DNA of 64,000 nt, from contig NC_006686.1 of NCBI RefSeq assembly GCF_000091045.1, forward strand, positions 347,501 to 411,500. The letters run 5' to 3'. The DNA is from Cryptococcus deneoformans JEC21. Its lineage: Eukaryota; Basidiomycota; Tremellomycetes; Tremellales; Cryptococcaceae. Position 1 is the stretch's first letter, and the number at the start of each line of letters is the position of its first letter. A program made the translations under genes and the position numbers. The notes under the pieces are model-generated. The model saw nothing but the letters and a program-made list of their open reading frames with translations, was not told the DNA's origin and made no database searches. Of the stretch, positions 35,579-46,174 are shown one piece after another.

Positions 35579-37566
35579 TATGGATGGCAGCGTGGTAAGT
35601 TTGCCTATTGTCCTGAAGTTTGCAAGGGATGTTGTTAATCGTGACTGACATAATTGTGATTGTAGACACTCAATGTGCCCGACCAAGATCCTATGCCACT
35701 CGATGCTCGTCCGGCTTCTACGGCATCTGAAATACACCGTCTGTCTTCTGGTCCTAGCCCCACTTTAAAGCTTGCGGCTCTAGCAACAACCCGTCTCAAT
35801 ATCCCCTTCTCGTCGGCCTCTACCGCTCGTGCAGCAGATAAGCTGCGTGCCCAGACAGATGCCCTTGAGAAGCAAAGAAAGGAGCGTGCTCTCAAAGTAG
35901 ACGGCATCAAGCGACATACCGATCGGGTAGCGTCTGGAGCAATGTCGGCGCCGATGGCTGTGACGACGTCCGCACCCGGAGCTGTCTGGGGCTCTGGTAC
36001 GGGGACAGGCAGCATCCCCCTGAAAACAAGAGTCATGCAGTACTTGGCGATGGGCGAGACTACTCAGGAGGATTTATGTCGACGGATGGGGGGAGATGAA
36101 CAAAATGTCATGCGAGTAGTCAAAGTGGTATGTGCATTTTACAACCTACCGTACCCTTTGGACCTCTGATCTAATCTAATCTGAATCAGGTTGGTCGACC
36201 TTCCAAAACGCAGCCGGGGTCATGGTCTCTTCAACCCAATCAATATTCGAAAATCAAACTTGGTGCTGGTCAATGGCCTTACACTTATGCTGAACAGCAA
36301 CAAGTCATCCGGCTCGCATATGCCGCTTTTGATGAGCTTGGCTTGCCTGCCAATTCAGAAGAGCGAATGGAGTTTGAGAAAAAGGAGAGGGACGCATCAA
36401 ACGCTTTTGCTAACCGATCCTCTGACGAATCAGAGAAAAACGCACCACAGCTCTCTAATGCCGCGAATACCTCGACGCTGCAATCGAACGCAGTCACCTC
36501 GGTGCGGGAACGGGATAAGGCGCGCACCGAGTCTCCTGCCCCGGTCACGCGGCAGAAGGTACCTACCAAACGAGGTCCCCAGTCAAAAATTGCTAAAGAG
36601 AGAGCCAAATTTGTGGCTGAAAGACAGAGAGCAGGTAGCGGAAGTCTGCCCAATATCAAGGGGCCAAACGGAATTGCCAGTCCTAGGCTAGGCCCTACAG
36701 CCAGTCCCTCTGTCTCTCCTGAGAAAAAGGATCCTAACAAATTTAAGGATGGAGAACATAAGGAGAAGGAGGTGGCCAAGGGAAAGGAACGAAAAGACGA
36801 ATCGCGCAGGCGTGAGGAGAAAAAGGAGAGGGAGAGGGAGGAAGAAAAGAGTCGTGAGACGGAATTGTCCGCAATATCGAAGACGAAACGCTCCAAAACT
36901 ACCTACGATTACTCGTCAAATGAAGATGCTGCGTCAAATCAGATAGAGGTCAAGACGACCAAAACGAAAGGCGTCAACAACCACAAGAAGAAGACCGAAG
37001 ACAGCCCAAGAGAGAAACTTGCACCACTTGCTGAGATTGTACGAAAAAAGGAAAAGCGGGCGAGGAAAGTTGATTACTCTGACTCAAGTGGAGAGGAAGG
37101 AGAGATCAGGGGTCGACCCAAAGCCAGGGTCACATCAGACGAGGCTGCTCGGTCCAACAAGCATAAGCGCCGTGATTCAGAGTCAAGGCGCAAGCCGAGT
37201 CGAGATCGTAACGACAGCGACAAGCGTGATGTGGAAGATCGAAGAATAGAAGACAGTCTCCGTACACATAGTCAACAATCCAAGTCATCTCGCGAGACAT
37301 CTTCACATCGTAGTCCGCCCGAAATGGCCGTCAACTTGGCAAGTCGGTCAGGCCAGCCTGCTGACCCAGAAGCTCTTCGCGACCGGTACGAAGAGCTCTA
37401 CCCAGCTTATAATTTACTTGCAAACAAGCTTTCTAAAATTCATCAGATGGCTGAAAGTGGTAAAGAACTAGGATCAAGTGAAGCGGAGATTAAGAAGATG
37501 GTTGGCAAATGGGAGAAGTGGCATAAAGAGCTGACTGAGATCCGGCGGTGGTTTGGGGAAGTATGA
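35442..37566 (+). CDS. ELL-like RNA polymerase II elongation factor
   Basis: ELL proteins suppress polymerase II pausing and in fungi pair with an EAF partner. The exon-joined N-terminal third matches the ELL layout: a beta-rich start (YLIKLPEDIISALE), an Ala/Thr-rich linker, and then the winged-helix part PLKTRVMQYLAMGETTQEDLCRR ... VGRPSKTQPGSWSLQPNQYSKI ... WPYTYAEQQQVIRLAYAAFDELG, which parallels the ELL block with its 'RDRVLHLLAL ... SW.L....Y..V....WP.Y' pattern. A 250-residue Lys/Arg/Glu-rich middle follows. The last 65 residues (ALRDRYEELYPAYNLLANKL ... VGKWEKWHKELTEIRRWFGEV) look like the occludin/ELL coiled domain. Two introns (35597 and 36128). The middle of the gene gives a long antisense shadow ORF. 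Family call is a pattern match. Confidence 0.7.
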
Positions 37567-37910
37567 CCTACCAGGAATGCTTGTAGAAGGTAAAGCGGGA
37601 CATACTTATAGACAGGCCAGTAATTTTGTACCTAGAGGTGATCTTATAGCATTTTGTTGTTGTGCATTTGGGATTTTCAGTCGTCAAACACCAGACGAGT
37701 GAGATGAGATGGATGTCGTTGACATGACGTCACGTCTAAACAGTTGTCTGCCACCAAAAGCCAAGAAGTATTTGTTGGTACATTTGGTCTATGCGCCGTC
37801 GTTCATTTGGCTTCCCTTTGTGCCTGTCCGTCGGCTGCAAATCTATATTTGCATCCAACTTCTGTGTTCTCTGTTGTATTCTTCCTCCATTTCCCATCTC
37901 ATCCGCCCAC
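37567..37910. other. Intergenic, C2-protein promoter
   Basis: About 340 bp. An ATG at 37791 is in frame with the next gene and would add 40 mostly hydrophobic and Cys-rich residues, but the pyrimidine-rich sequence just before 37911 looks like a 5' UTR. Confidence 0.4.
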
Positions 37911-39609
37911 ATGCCCTCAGAGGACAAGCCGCAAGGCGGATACGATGCCACCGCTCTCTCACCATCTACATCCCCCACATACACACTTCGCATCACGTTC
38001 CACAAAGCAACAAACCTCCCAGTCGCAGACTTCGGGTCGCAAACATCTGACCCATTCATTCTCGCTCAGGCAACTACTTCACACAAATCACGACACTCTC
38101 AAGACCCATATCTTCGCTTCAGAACCAACACTGTCCGTAAAACGCTCGAGCCAGTATGGGAAGCTCCTTGGGTTATTGCTGGTGTACCTGAGGATGGATT
38201 AAAGCTTAGCGTAAGGGTTTACGACGAGGATCCGCAGGATCATGATGATCGTCTAGGTAAATTTGAAATCGACACTGGGCCAATAGACGAAAAATGGCAA
38301 GGACTTAAACAGCAGAGTTTCAAAGTAAAAAAGACAGGAGCCGACCTGAGAGCTTATGCTTTACGCTGGACTTGTGTCATGCTAGCAGGCCACGATCTTC
38401 ATGCACATGCGGTGATCAGCATTGAAATGCTAGGCCGAACCAAGAGAGAAATGGGTAAAGCGTACACTATCAATGGTTTTTGGTGGAAACATTACAGTCC
38501 AATGATTGGGCGTCTGACTGGAACAAAGGCTAAGGACGACCAAGGAGTGGAGAGGTACAAGTGAGTAACCAAAAAAGGTTGGTCAAATCGCAAATGATGC
38601 TAACTCTTAACTCAATAGTTTCCAAGCCAATGAAATACAGCTCATCGGACCAGTTCCAAACGAGCTCTATCATCGCTATGTGGACTTTAAGCCATTTGTC
38701 TCCGGGATGTTCACGGCAAAGGGTATCAGGGGGAAGATCTTGAATAAGACTTTGCACCATCAACATGAAAGATTGTACAACTATGATCGGCAGACAGAAT
38801 ATGGAGTCTTTCCAGAGACTGTGGAAGGCAAGGATCCTGATCAACATGTAACAAAAAAGTTCTTGGACTTGGTCCATCATGACCAAGGAGCCAGGATCTT
38901 CACGTTTATCATTACCTTGGATGGCCTTTTCAGGTTCACCGAGACCGGAAAAGAATTTGGAATTGACTTGCTGAGTAAACACACTATGCATGCCGATGTC
39001 AATGTAAGTCATCGCCCAAACTTCATTAGAAGAAGCTGCTGATTAGCATTGCGGTAGATTTATATTGCATGGTCAGGAGAATTCATGATTCGGCGTCTGT
39101 CAGATCCTTCAAAGTCTCCTTCCGACCCATCTCAGCATACACATCCGACCGAAGATGTTCCTGGTGGTCCCCCCAAATCTTCTCCTCCAGTCGACCCGGC
39201 TAAATACGAGCTCATTATCGACAATGATTCTGGTACTTACAGACCCAACAAAGATCTCATTCCTATTTTCCGCAAATTCCTCAAACGCAACTTCCCTGGT
39301 CTCAAAATTGTCGTCATGGCTTGTGACGATGACAAACTACAGAAGATGAAGGACGAACAACGCAAGGCGAAGCTCAAGGAAGGTGATGGTATTGTTTATG
39401 GGCAAGGCAGCGTATCGAGTTTGGCTAGCGGAAGCAATGCTAGTATAAGCTCGAGTGACCAAGAGGGTTTGAATGAGAGGGCTAGAATCATGCAAGAAGA
39501 ACGTGGGGACAGCGCTCCGTCGGGTGGCGTACTGGAAAAGGGCGTAGAAGCTCTGGAGAACCCAAAGGACACTTTGACGAAGGCGATCGGCAAGGAGAAA
39601 CAAGGGTGA
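37911..39609 (+). CDS. C2-domain protein of unknown function
   Basis: The first 130 residues form a C2 domain: YTLRITFHKATNLPVADFG, then TSDPFILAQA, LRFRTNTVRKTLEPVWEAPW and LSVRVYDEDPQDHDDRLGKFEI, with Asp residues placed for calcium binding. The rest has no catalytic motif I know; it includes a conserved fungal stretch (NEIQLIGPVPNELYHRYVDFKPF, LLSKHTMHADVNIYIAWSGEF) and an ERARIMQEERGD tail. C2 domains direct proteins to membranes. Two introns: donors at about 38562 and 39004. Start 37911 chosen over 37791 because the domain begins shortly after it. Stop TGA 39607-39609; convergent with the NAPE-PLD-like gene. Confidence 0.75.
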
Positions 39610-39801
39610 AAAAGAGGTTTCATGTTTGCGATGGCTATATCCATAATATTCTAGAAAGGGTGTAATCATAATTACAGTTTTACGTCTTGACGTACTAATG
39701 AGCTTTGTTGGTAACGATGTGAAGCTAATCAATTAATGTATTGAAAATTGCTATCTACATCTGGGTCCTCAAGCCAGGACTGTGCTGGGCATTTATTGAA
39801 C

Positions 39802-41531
39802 CTAACCAACTTTATAACTACGACTCTCTCCCAGTTTACAGGTGCTGAAGAGACTGGTTTCAAGACCTGCTTCCTCCATAGCTTCTTTCAGCTTCTCAGG
39901 CGGCCCGGTAAACCTCTCATTTGTCATCCTGAATGTTCCCCAATGGATTGCCATGGCTTGCTTGCATTTCTATCACTTTGCGTAAGCATATGCATTACAT
40001 TTGACCGTGCCTTATACGTACCGTATCTTCAAACATGCGGACAGAATCTACAGGCGCTGCGTGTAATGGAGACATGACAAGGCGGGGAGAGTACGCTCCG
40101 ATTGGAATGAGACCAAGAGTGAACGGGCCGAGGCGCTCGCCAATCTCCTTGAAGGCTGGACAAACATCTTGAGGTAAAGCTTTAGGGTTAGTGATTGTCG
40201 GGTGAGTACCTGCATGAACATCCATATGCACTGTACAGTAACCCGTGTCGCCACCAAACCAGACCTGTATTACATCAGAGATGCTCTTGTCCAACATGAA
40301 AGGATTTACTCACAGATGCTGAGTTTGTACTCTCGGAGCTTGATTGGTCTTGGATTACCCAGGAAGACCACAGGGACCTATCTCGATCCCAAGGATATCT
40401 GGCGGTAGAATGCTGGCATGGAGCTAAAAAAAAAGACAAGTGATCAGGTATAAGTAGAGCTTTTCTGCCGCGGAGACTCACTGCAAACAAGCCTTACTTT
40501 ACCCACACCCTCAACCTCAATTTCTCTCCCTTCCCACCAATCGAGCTCAACAATATTTTCCTTATCTATAGGCAACCCAGAAACAATATGCCGATTATTC
40601 AGAGGGAGCAAGAGGACAGGCGATGACGAATACTTGGCACGCTGCGTCTTTAGGAGGGTGGTAAGTGTTGGAACGTCCAGGTGGTCATAATGGTTATGTG
40701 AAATTGCCTAAATGGAGTTCAGCTAATACAACCGTGGTCAGAATGGTATCGGTAGAAACGTACTATGACGTCGATTTCTGGTATATCTTCGATCTCGCAA
40801 GGCGGGGCTACACATTCGTCATCAGTATGTCGACATTCTATTGACTATGAACAACTCACTGCTTTCTCGAGAGGGACCCAGTCCCCAGAATGCCATACCA
40901 GGTCCCAAAACAGGATCAAAGAGTACCCTTACACCTCTTTGACCTTCATTGGTACCCTTGACTTGAGAGGCAACAGGCATCTCCACTAGCGTACAGGCAT
41001 GTCCTAGCCAAGTAGCTTTGAGATCTTTCCGAGGAAGGTCAGCACCGAAGTTGGGCTTCACGTGAGGGATGAGTGTCTTTGCGTTCTTCACAGTGACATC
41101 TTTGAACGCAGCCATCTGAAGGGATGCGTTAGCGAGCATTGGTTGGCAAAGAGATGACTAGTGACTTACTTGATAACCAAACTGAACGAAGCACCAAATT
41201 TACGTCAACACGAGGTTCTGATACTGTCCAGGATTCTCCGTGAGCGAAGCAACACTTACCTTGGCTAAACTCCAAGCAGTCTATAGAGTGTAAGCAAGGA
41301 GATGCTAAGTGGGCAAAGAACATACTCACCGGCATACTGAATGACGACCAAGGGTTCTTGAATGCCTTTCCAGTGCGCGCCCCTCTTTCTTTCACCTTTT
41401 ACCTCTGAAGGCCCGACAATAATTTTGCTCATGGTAGCAGCAGATGTGGTAGTGGTTGATGTTGTCCTGATGTTTGCAATGATATGTACTTGCTCTCGTC
41501 GAAGAGATCGGCTGAGAACGGTGTAAGACAT
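39802..41531 (-). CDS. NAPE-PLD-like metallo-beta-lactamase-fold phospholipase, possibly frame-broken near the N-terminus
   Basis: The family hydrolyses N-acyl-phosphatidylethanolamine and in yeast (Fmp30) sits in mitochondria. Joined exons give [18 protein letters not shown], the conserved entry motif; [13 protein letters not shown]; the zinc site SHNHYDHLD (HxHxDH); [27 protein letters not shown]; and near the end [10 protein letters not shown]. The stop is TAG at 39802-39804. One exon is just 12 nt (41170-41181). Exon 1 reads from 41531 or from a second in-frame ATG at 41432, but in that frame it gives ...[11 protein letters not shown]; the family sequence FKNPW lies in the +1 frame. The switch falls at about 41361-41364, with no canonical acceptor available. 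So exon 1 is either frame-shifted in this sequence or spliced unusually. Catalytic part: high confidence; N-terminus: unresolved. Confidence 0.78.
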
Positions 41532-42120
41532 TCCCAGAGGAGATGATGATCGGGCTGCAGATTAGGTTGTTGATATATACGTACGTGTGCTTCCCCAGAT
41601 CGTAATGAACGACTCGTAAGCGGATCCAGTGAGTTTGCCGAGGATATATTTTACTTGGAGGTTTTCTTGTCTCTTGCCTGCCGGTGGCTGTTTTCGTTGT
41701 TGTGCTTTCCACATCAACAAATAAGGACTCCTCGAAACTGTTCGCCGAGGCCGAGGTGGCTGACCTCCACCGATAACAACTATCACGTTCCTGGCCTTCA
41801 ATCAAGCTAATTTCATAAAATAACGTAGTCCAGCCACAACGCATTACATAGACTAGTATTTGGAAGAGAAGAATACAGTAAAAGGTCATAGTATAGAAGG
41901 TATAACGAGTGCTAGTAGGGGGAGACCTCTAAAAGGCAAAAAAAAGGTATAAGAGCGCATGTATGATGAAGACGTAAAAAGGTCGTCAACAAAACTGGGT
42001 GAGAAGTTTGCAAGCACCACCGAGTCCAGATAAAGAAGAAGATGAACACAACTTGAATCCAATAAAGCCCAATCGAGATTATCCGTAATTTATTTTTCTT
42101 GAAGATGTGGTAAAGATCAT
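41532..42120. other. Intergenic upstream of the NAPE-PLD-like gene
   Basis: About 590 bp between that start and the stop of the serine-rich gene, both minus. An overlapping 165-codon minus frame (41392-41889) lacks features and is judged a shadow of the leader exon. Confidence 0.4.
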
Positions 42121-43630
42121 CTAAAAGTTTGTCACCTTGAGTCCTCTCTCCCCCCCAGGCCTCGAAACACTCCCATCACTCCCATTGCGTCTATGCCCCC
42201 CAGCCGGTTGCTCAGGTATATACTGGTCTTGGGTGTTGTCGTGGAAACCTCCATACGCGTCTTCTTGCGCGTATGCATACGCTTGGCTGGGGTCAAAGTA
42301 GTAACCCTCGTTAGCAGCTTGCTGCTCATGGACCGGCATGGAAAAATCAGGCTGGTGGGGCTCAGCCATGTATTCCTGACCGTTGGGGTCTTGAGCGTAA
42401 GGAGCCTGGACAGCATAGTTGGCCTGAGCGCTTGTAGCACCGAAACCGGCCATACCAGGCTCTGTAGAGGTCGATAGTCTTTCGTTTGAAGGCGCGAGGT
42501 TAACCATATTGACAGCATATGGGTCATACCCTCCAGCAGGGTCTTCATAATCATGGTACGGGCCCATTTCCGGTTGAGGCTGATTATGGATATCTGTGTT
42601 GCTCGGCGTGGTTGCAGCATAATAACCCCCGTACTGTGCCATAGAAGGCTGATCATCTTCATCATCGTATCCTGAGCGAGAGTGGGCTGCAGCGGCGGCA
42701 GCAGCAGATGCAGCAGCAGAAACATCACGGTCGAGACGCTGACGGCGTCGACGACGAAGCATGAAGATGACGAACGCCATGATACCGGCGGTGGCCACCA
42801 GACCAACAGCAACAAAAGTACCCGCTACTGCGCCAGAGTTACTGAAAAAACCAGAATCGCCATCGGCAGCAGATGATGTGCCAGTACTTGAAGGGTTATG
42901 GACGATCTGGGTGACGGTATACACTTGGCCAGCTGCATCAGTTGAAGTGAGCTGCTGCGTGAGCATAGAGGGAGCGGTGGTAATAGTATGGCCAGCAGAG
43001 TCGGTAGTGGTGATGGATAGCGCACTGGAAACCGTGGTTTCGCCCGTGCTTGATGATGATGATGAAGAAGATGTGGAAGTGGATGATCCCGTAAAAGTCA
43101 CGATTTCACGAGTAGAAGAGGATTGCGAAGTTGACGAGGAAACGGTAGAGCTTTCTACTCCAGACGATTGGGTCGTCGATCTATCATTTTATCAGCATAT
43201 TCCAAGCTGCATTTTGTTTGACTTACGATGGTATCTGACTCGACGTCTCGCTCTCTGTTACGGAAGATGGATTAGAGGTTGGAGCTGCGCTCGAACTTGG
43301 CGCCGCACTTGACGTGTCAGACGGTGAAGATGAAGCAGACTGGCTTTGCTGTGCAGACTGGCTGGGTGATTCGCTCGCACTCGGACTCGCGCTGGCACTC
43401 GGGCTGGCAGATGCTGATGGTGAAGGTGACGAAGAAGCCTGTTCACTAGGTGATGGCGACGCTGTGACACTCTCTGACGCGGAGGGGGAGGCAGATTGGA
43501 CATCGGAAGGAGAAGCTGAAGGGGAGGCGGAAGGGGAAACAGAAGCCTGCGAAGTGTCTGACTGAACAGCGGAGGCTGTGATAATATCGGAAGTGTCGGC
43601 GCCGGTGTCTGCGTATTGCCGAACAGTCAT
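42121..43630 (-). CDS. Serine-rich single-pass membrane protein, wall-sensor-like layout
   Basis: Two exons joined at about 43180-43226 encode a Ser/Thr/Ala/Pro-rich ectodomain-like stretch of about 230 residues (SPSAS repeats), one membrane segment (SGAVAGTFVAVGLVATAGIMAFVIFML, quoted in part as VAVGLVATAGIMAF), a basic stop-transfer RRRRRQRL and a Tyr/Gln/Pro-rich cytosolic tail ending LKVTNF. This architecture (heavily O-mannosylated stalk, one TM, signalling tail) matches Mid2/Wsc-like wall sensors in form, but no WSC domain or cysteine is present. No signal peptide follows the ATG at 43630. Upstream exons may exist: ATG-TCT-G at 44048-44054 with a GTGAGT donor and a 45-nt exon ending at about 43707 would join in frame. 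Start therefore uncertain. Confidence 0.65.
43290..43560 (-). repeat. SPSAS coding repeat tract
   Basis: Many copies of S-P-S-A-S and related five- to six-residue units, with the DNA core (rc) TC(C/G)CC(G/A)AG(T/C)GC. Coding minisatellite in the stalk of the membrane protein; such tracts often vary in length between strains. Confidence 0.75.
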
Positions 43631-44054
43631 TTGCAGGAATTAAGAGTGGACATATATGTTGTTTCCACCAGAGTGGGTAAGGGATGACAGGGATGAGAAA
43701 GCTTACAGTCAGCCAAGTTCATAGACAATATGGAAAACCCTGGGCGGACAACTGAAACAAAGGAAGACGGAACATTACGCCTTTGGATGTTAAGTGTGAC
43801 GATAAAAGGCCACAGTAAGGCAGCCCCAGTCCACACAGACGTCAGTGACACCATAGGTAAGGCCGGGAACGATACAACCAGGCCTTCAACCGTATGATAT
43901 GTGACCTCCGGGAGCCTCTCATCAGACACACGCGCGAACGCGGGATTTTGATGGGAACACCCAAGAAAAGAAGGGTGAGATGGACGGTCCGTTTTGACAC
44001 CGCCCTACTCCAAACTCAAGAGAGAACGACGATACATCATTACTCACCAGACAT

Positions 44055-44750
44055 GGTAGGCAACCTCGAGATGGACAGTTATATTTTGCAAATGGTGCAG
44101 AACGCGTCGGGAAGGAATTGACGTGGCGGTGGGATAAGTCGGGAGTTGGGTGAAAGGATAACAGTGGCGAGCCGTGGGATGAAGGGAGCGGTTATGGCAG
44201 GGATGGGATAAAGAAAGCAAGAGATGAATCCTCGTCGCTTGTCGCCATGTGCTGCGGATCGATGAAACGTTTGCAGAGATCGAATCGCCGGCCAGCAGCC
44301 TAAAAAAGCTGAAGCTTGCCCATGTTGTGTTCTCCGCGCGCGCACGGGCTTCATGGCCAGGAACGCCAGCAGAGCCCGGCCCTCGTCGGCGGCACTCGGC
44401 GCTTGAGATCAATTTCCGTCCTCGTCCCTTGACCGCCCCGGACACTTTTGAACTTTGATTGGCTGATTATGTAATATAGGAACAAAAGTTGATCCGGGCG
44501 GGTTTGAGTGCTGGCGGCATTATTTCCATTTTTACCGACGTGGCGGAGCTGCCGGCGGCCAGACAGTGACGTATAGCCAGCAGGCCATCGGCGGCCATTC
44601 AGACGAACCAATGCTAAAATAAATAAAGAAGGACGGCGGGAAATAGTCATCGTCTCTGTAATAAGTTAGAGAAGATACTACCCTCAACAAACGCGCCAGC
44701 ATCTCCTGCATTACTTCCCCTTGAATCTGAGCAGCACGGAGCCGATATCG
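44055..44750. other. Divergent intergenic region upstream of MTFP1 gene
   Basis: About 700 bp. May contain the 5' part of the serine-rich gene's transcript. No other gene recognised. Confidence 0.4.
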
Positions 44751-45632
44751 ATGCCTTCCAATAGATCTGCAATTCAGGTCGCTGAGGATTCTACCAAAGG
44801 GAATGCCAAGTCTGTAGAGCAGGCCTCTGAAGATAAACTGCAAGGCCTCGTCGAAGAGAATGGTAACGACAAGCCTTTTTGATGTAGTCTCGGCACTGAA
44901 CCCTAACTTATTCAATAGCCGACTCCACCGAATCCAGCATCCGATATGGTAAGAAATTTACTGACGTCTACGATTCAAGAGCTTCCAACTGATAGCCGTG
45001 GCCTTGATTAGCTGCTTATCTCAGGCGTGCTAGGGATGTCGTCAGGGCTGGCTCTCGTTACACCGCTTACAGTATGTACTTTCATTACACTTGTATAAGC
45101 ACATATTCAATGAACGCATAGCCAGTGATGTTGGAGAGGCTTTCCGACCAGTTGTACCCCCTTGGCTGGTCACGGCCGCCTACGGTGTTTCATGGGCCTA
45201 TCTGATCGGTGATGTCTCATTTACGACCTACAAATCCTCGCAGCTCGGTCCTTCGCCTATTGAAGCCGCCAACATGTCAGAGCGCACCCGTTTGGCTATG
45301 GTAGCTGTCAAGCGATCCGTTTTTCAGGGTGTAGCTTCGATGGCCTTGCCTGCCTTCACGATCCACACTGCCGTCAGGTACGCCGGACGAGCGTTTGCCA
45401 AGAGCCAAAATGCTATTTTGAGGAGATGGGGACCTACAGCTGTTGGTATCGGTATTGTACCCGCCCTTCCTTACATGTTCGATCATCCTGTGAGTTTCCA
45501 CGTACGTTGTATTTCGCTCGCGACTGACGCAGCAATCAGGTTGAGCAAGCCACCGACGCCTTGTTCGAAAAGGTTGAGGAGAGTTATTTCAGGAAGAACG
45601 TGTTGGAATCTGAACCTAAACGAGAATTATAG
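44751..45632 (+). CDS. MTFP1/MTP18 homologue, mitochondrial inner-membrane fission process protein
   Basis: In animals MTFP1 is an inner-membrane protein needed for mitochondrial fission and morphology. Exon joining gives YLRRARDVVRAGSRYTAY, then SDVGEAFRPVVPPWLV with TAAYGVSWAYLIGDVSF, RTRLAMVAVKRSVFQGVASMALPAFTIHTAVRYAG, RRWGPTAVGIGIVPALPYMFDHPVEQATDALFEK. This follows human MTFP1 closely in order (RYANEVGEAFR, AYGVSS.YVLAD, W..LASV..PGFTI, W.TTALGL..IPII.HPID). Introns near 44861, 44948, 45071 and 45490; stop TAG at 45630-45632. The first about 40 residues are polar and variable. Confidence 0.88.
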
Positions 45633-46174
45633 ACAAAAGAATTGGCATACTACGCATGCTATTGTGAATCGCTCATAGCCTCTATGGAACATACAATGAA
45701 CTCATCTACAAGGTTCAGCCTCTATGGTACTATAATCGGACTCCAAGGGCCGTTTTATTTCTAATCTTCTAATGATCGCCATGATGTGTACAAAGATACA
45801 TTCCACTTTGACTCTGCGGGGCTCACATCGCCATCGGACAGCAATAACAAAGCCATACGCTGTTTAGCAGTGGCATTGACATTGGGCAACTTTTTTCGCG
45901 TATGTCGTCCATGCCTTTCGTCAAGGGTTTGACTGGTAATGCACAGATACCGAAGTTAGAATGTCGATATAAGCGTCAGTCGCGCCTTTGATTGAGTCCG
46001 TGTTGTCAGTTTTTTATTGGTTATGTGTGACGCATCACGCACCTCTTACTTTCCTTTCGACTTGCTCGAGGATAGTATTTTCTGTCGGCACGAGGCATGA
46101 CAAATTTTTCTCCGTTATGCGGTCTTTCGCGACCGTCTCTCTCTTTGCGACATATCTAAATTGATCACCCAAAA
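45633..46174. other. Gap with possible extra minus-strand exons
   Basis: About 540 bp between convergent stop codons. The minus strand holds open stretches that read like coding: 45761-45932 (QTLDERHGRHTRKKLPNV ... AKQRMALLLLSDGDVSPAE, stop TAG at 45761), preceded by a clean CTAAC branch and CAG acceptor at 45933, and a second open piece around 46060-46170 (RYVAKRETVAKDRITEKN). They could be 3' exons of the neighbouring minus gene; see findings. Confidence 0.35.

Noticed and set aside
36285..36896. 203-codon minus-strand frame
   Set aside because: Antisense to the Lys/Glu-rich linker of the ELL-like gene; its Ser/Leu-rich composition is the mirror of that linker.
42132..42815. 227-codon second minus frame
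   Set aside because: Overlaps the tail of the serine-rich membrane protein in another frame; the tail with the TM and LKVTNF end is the better model.
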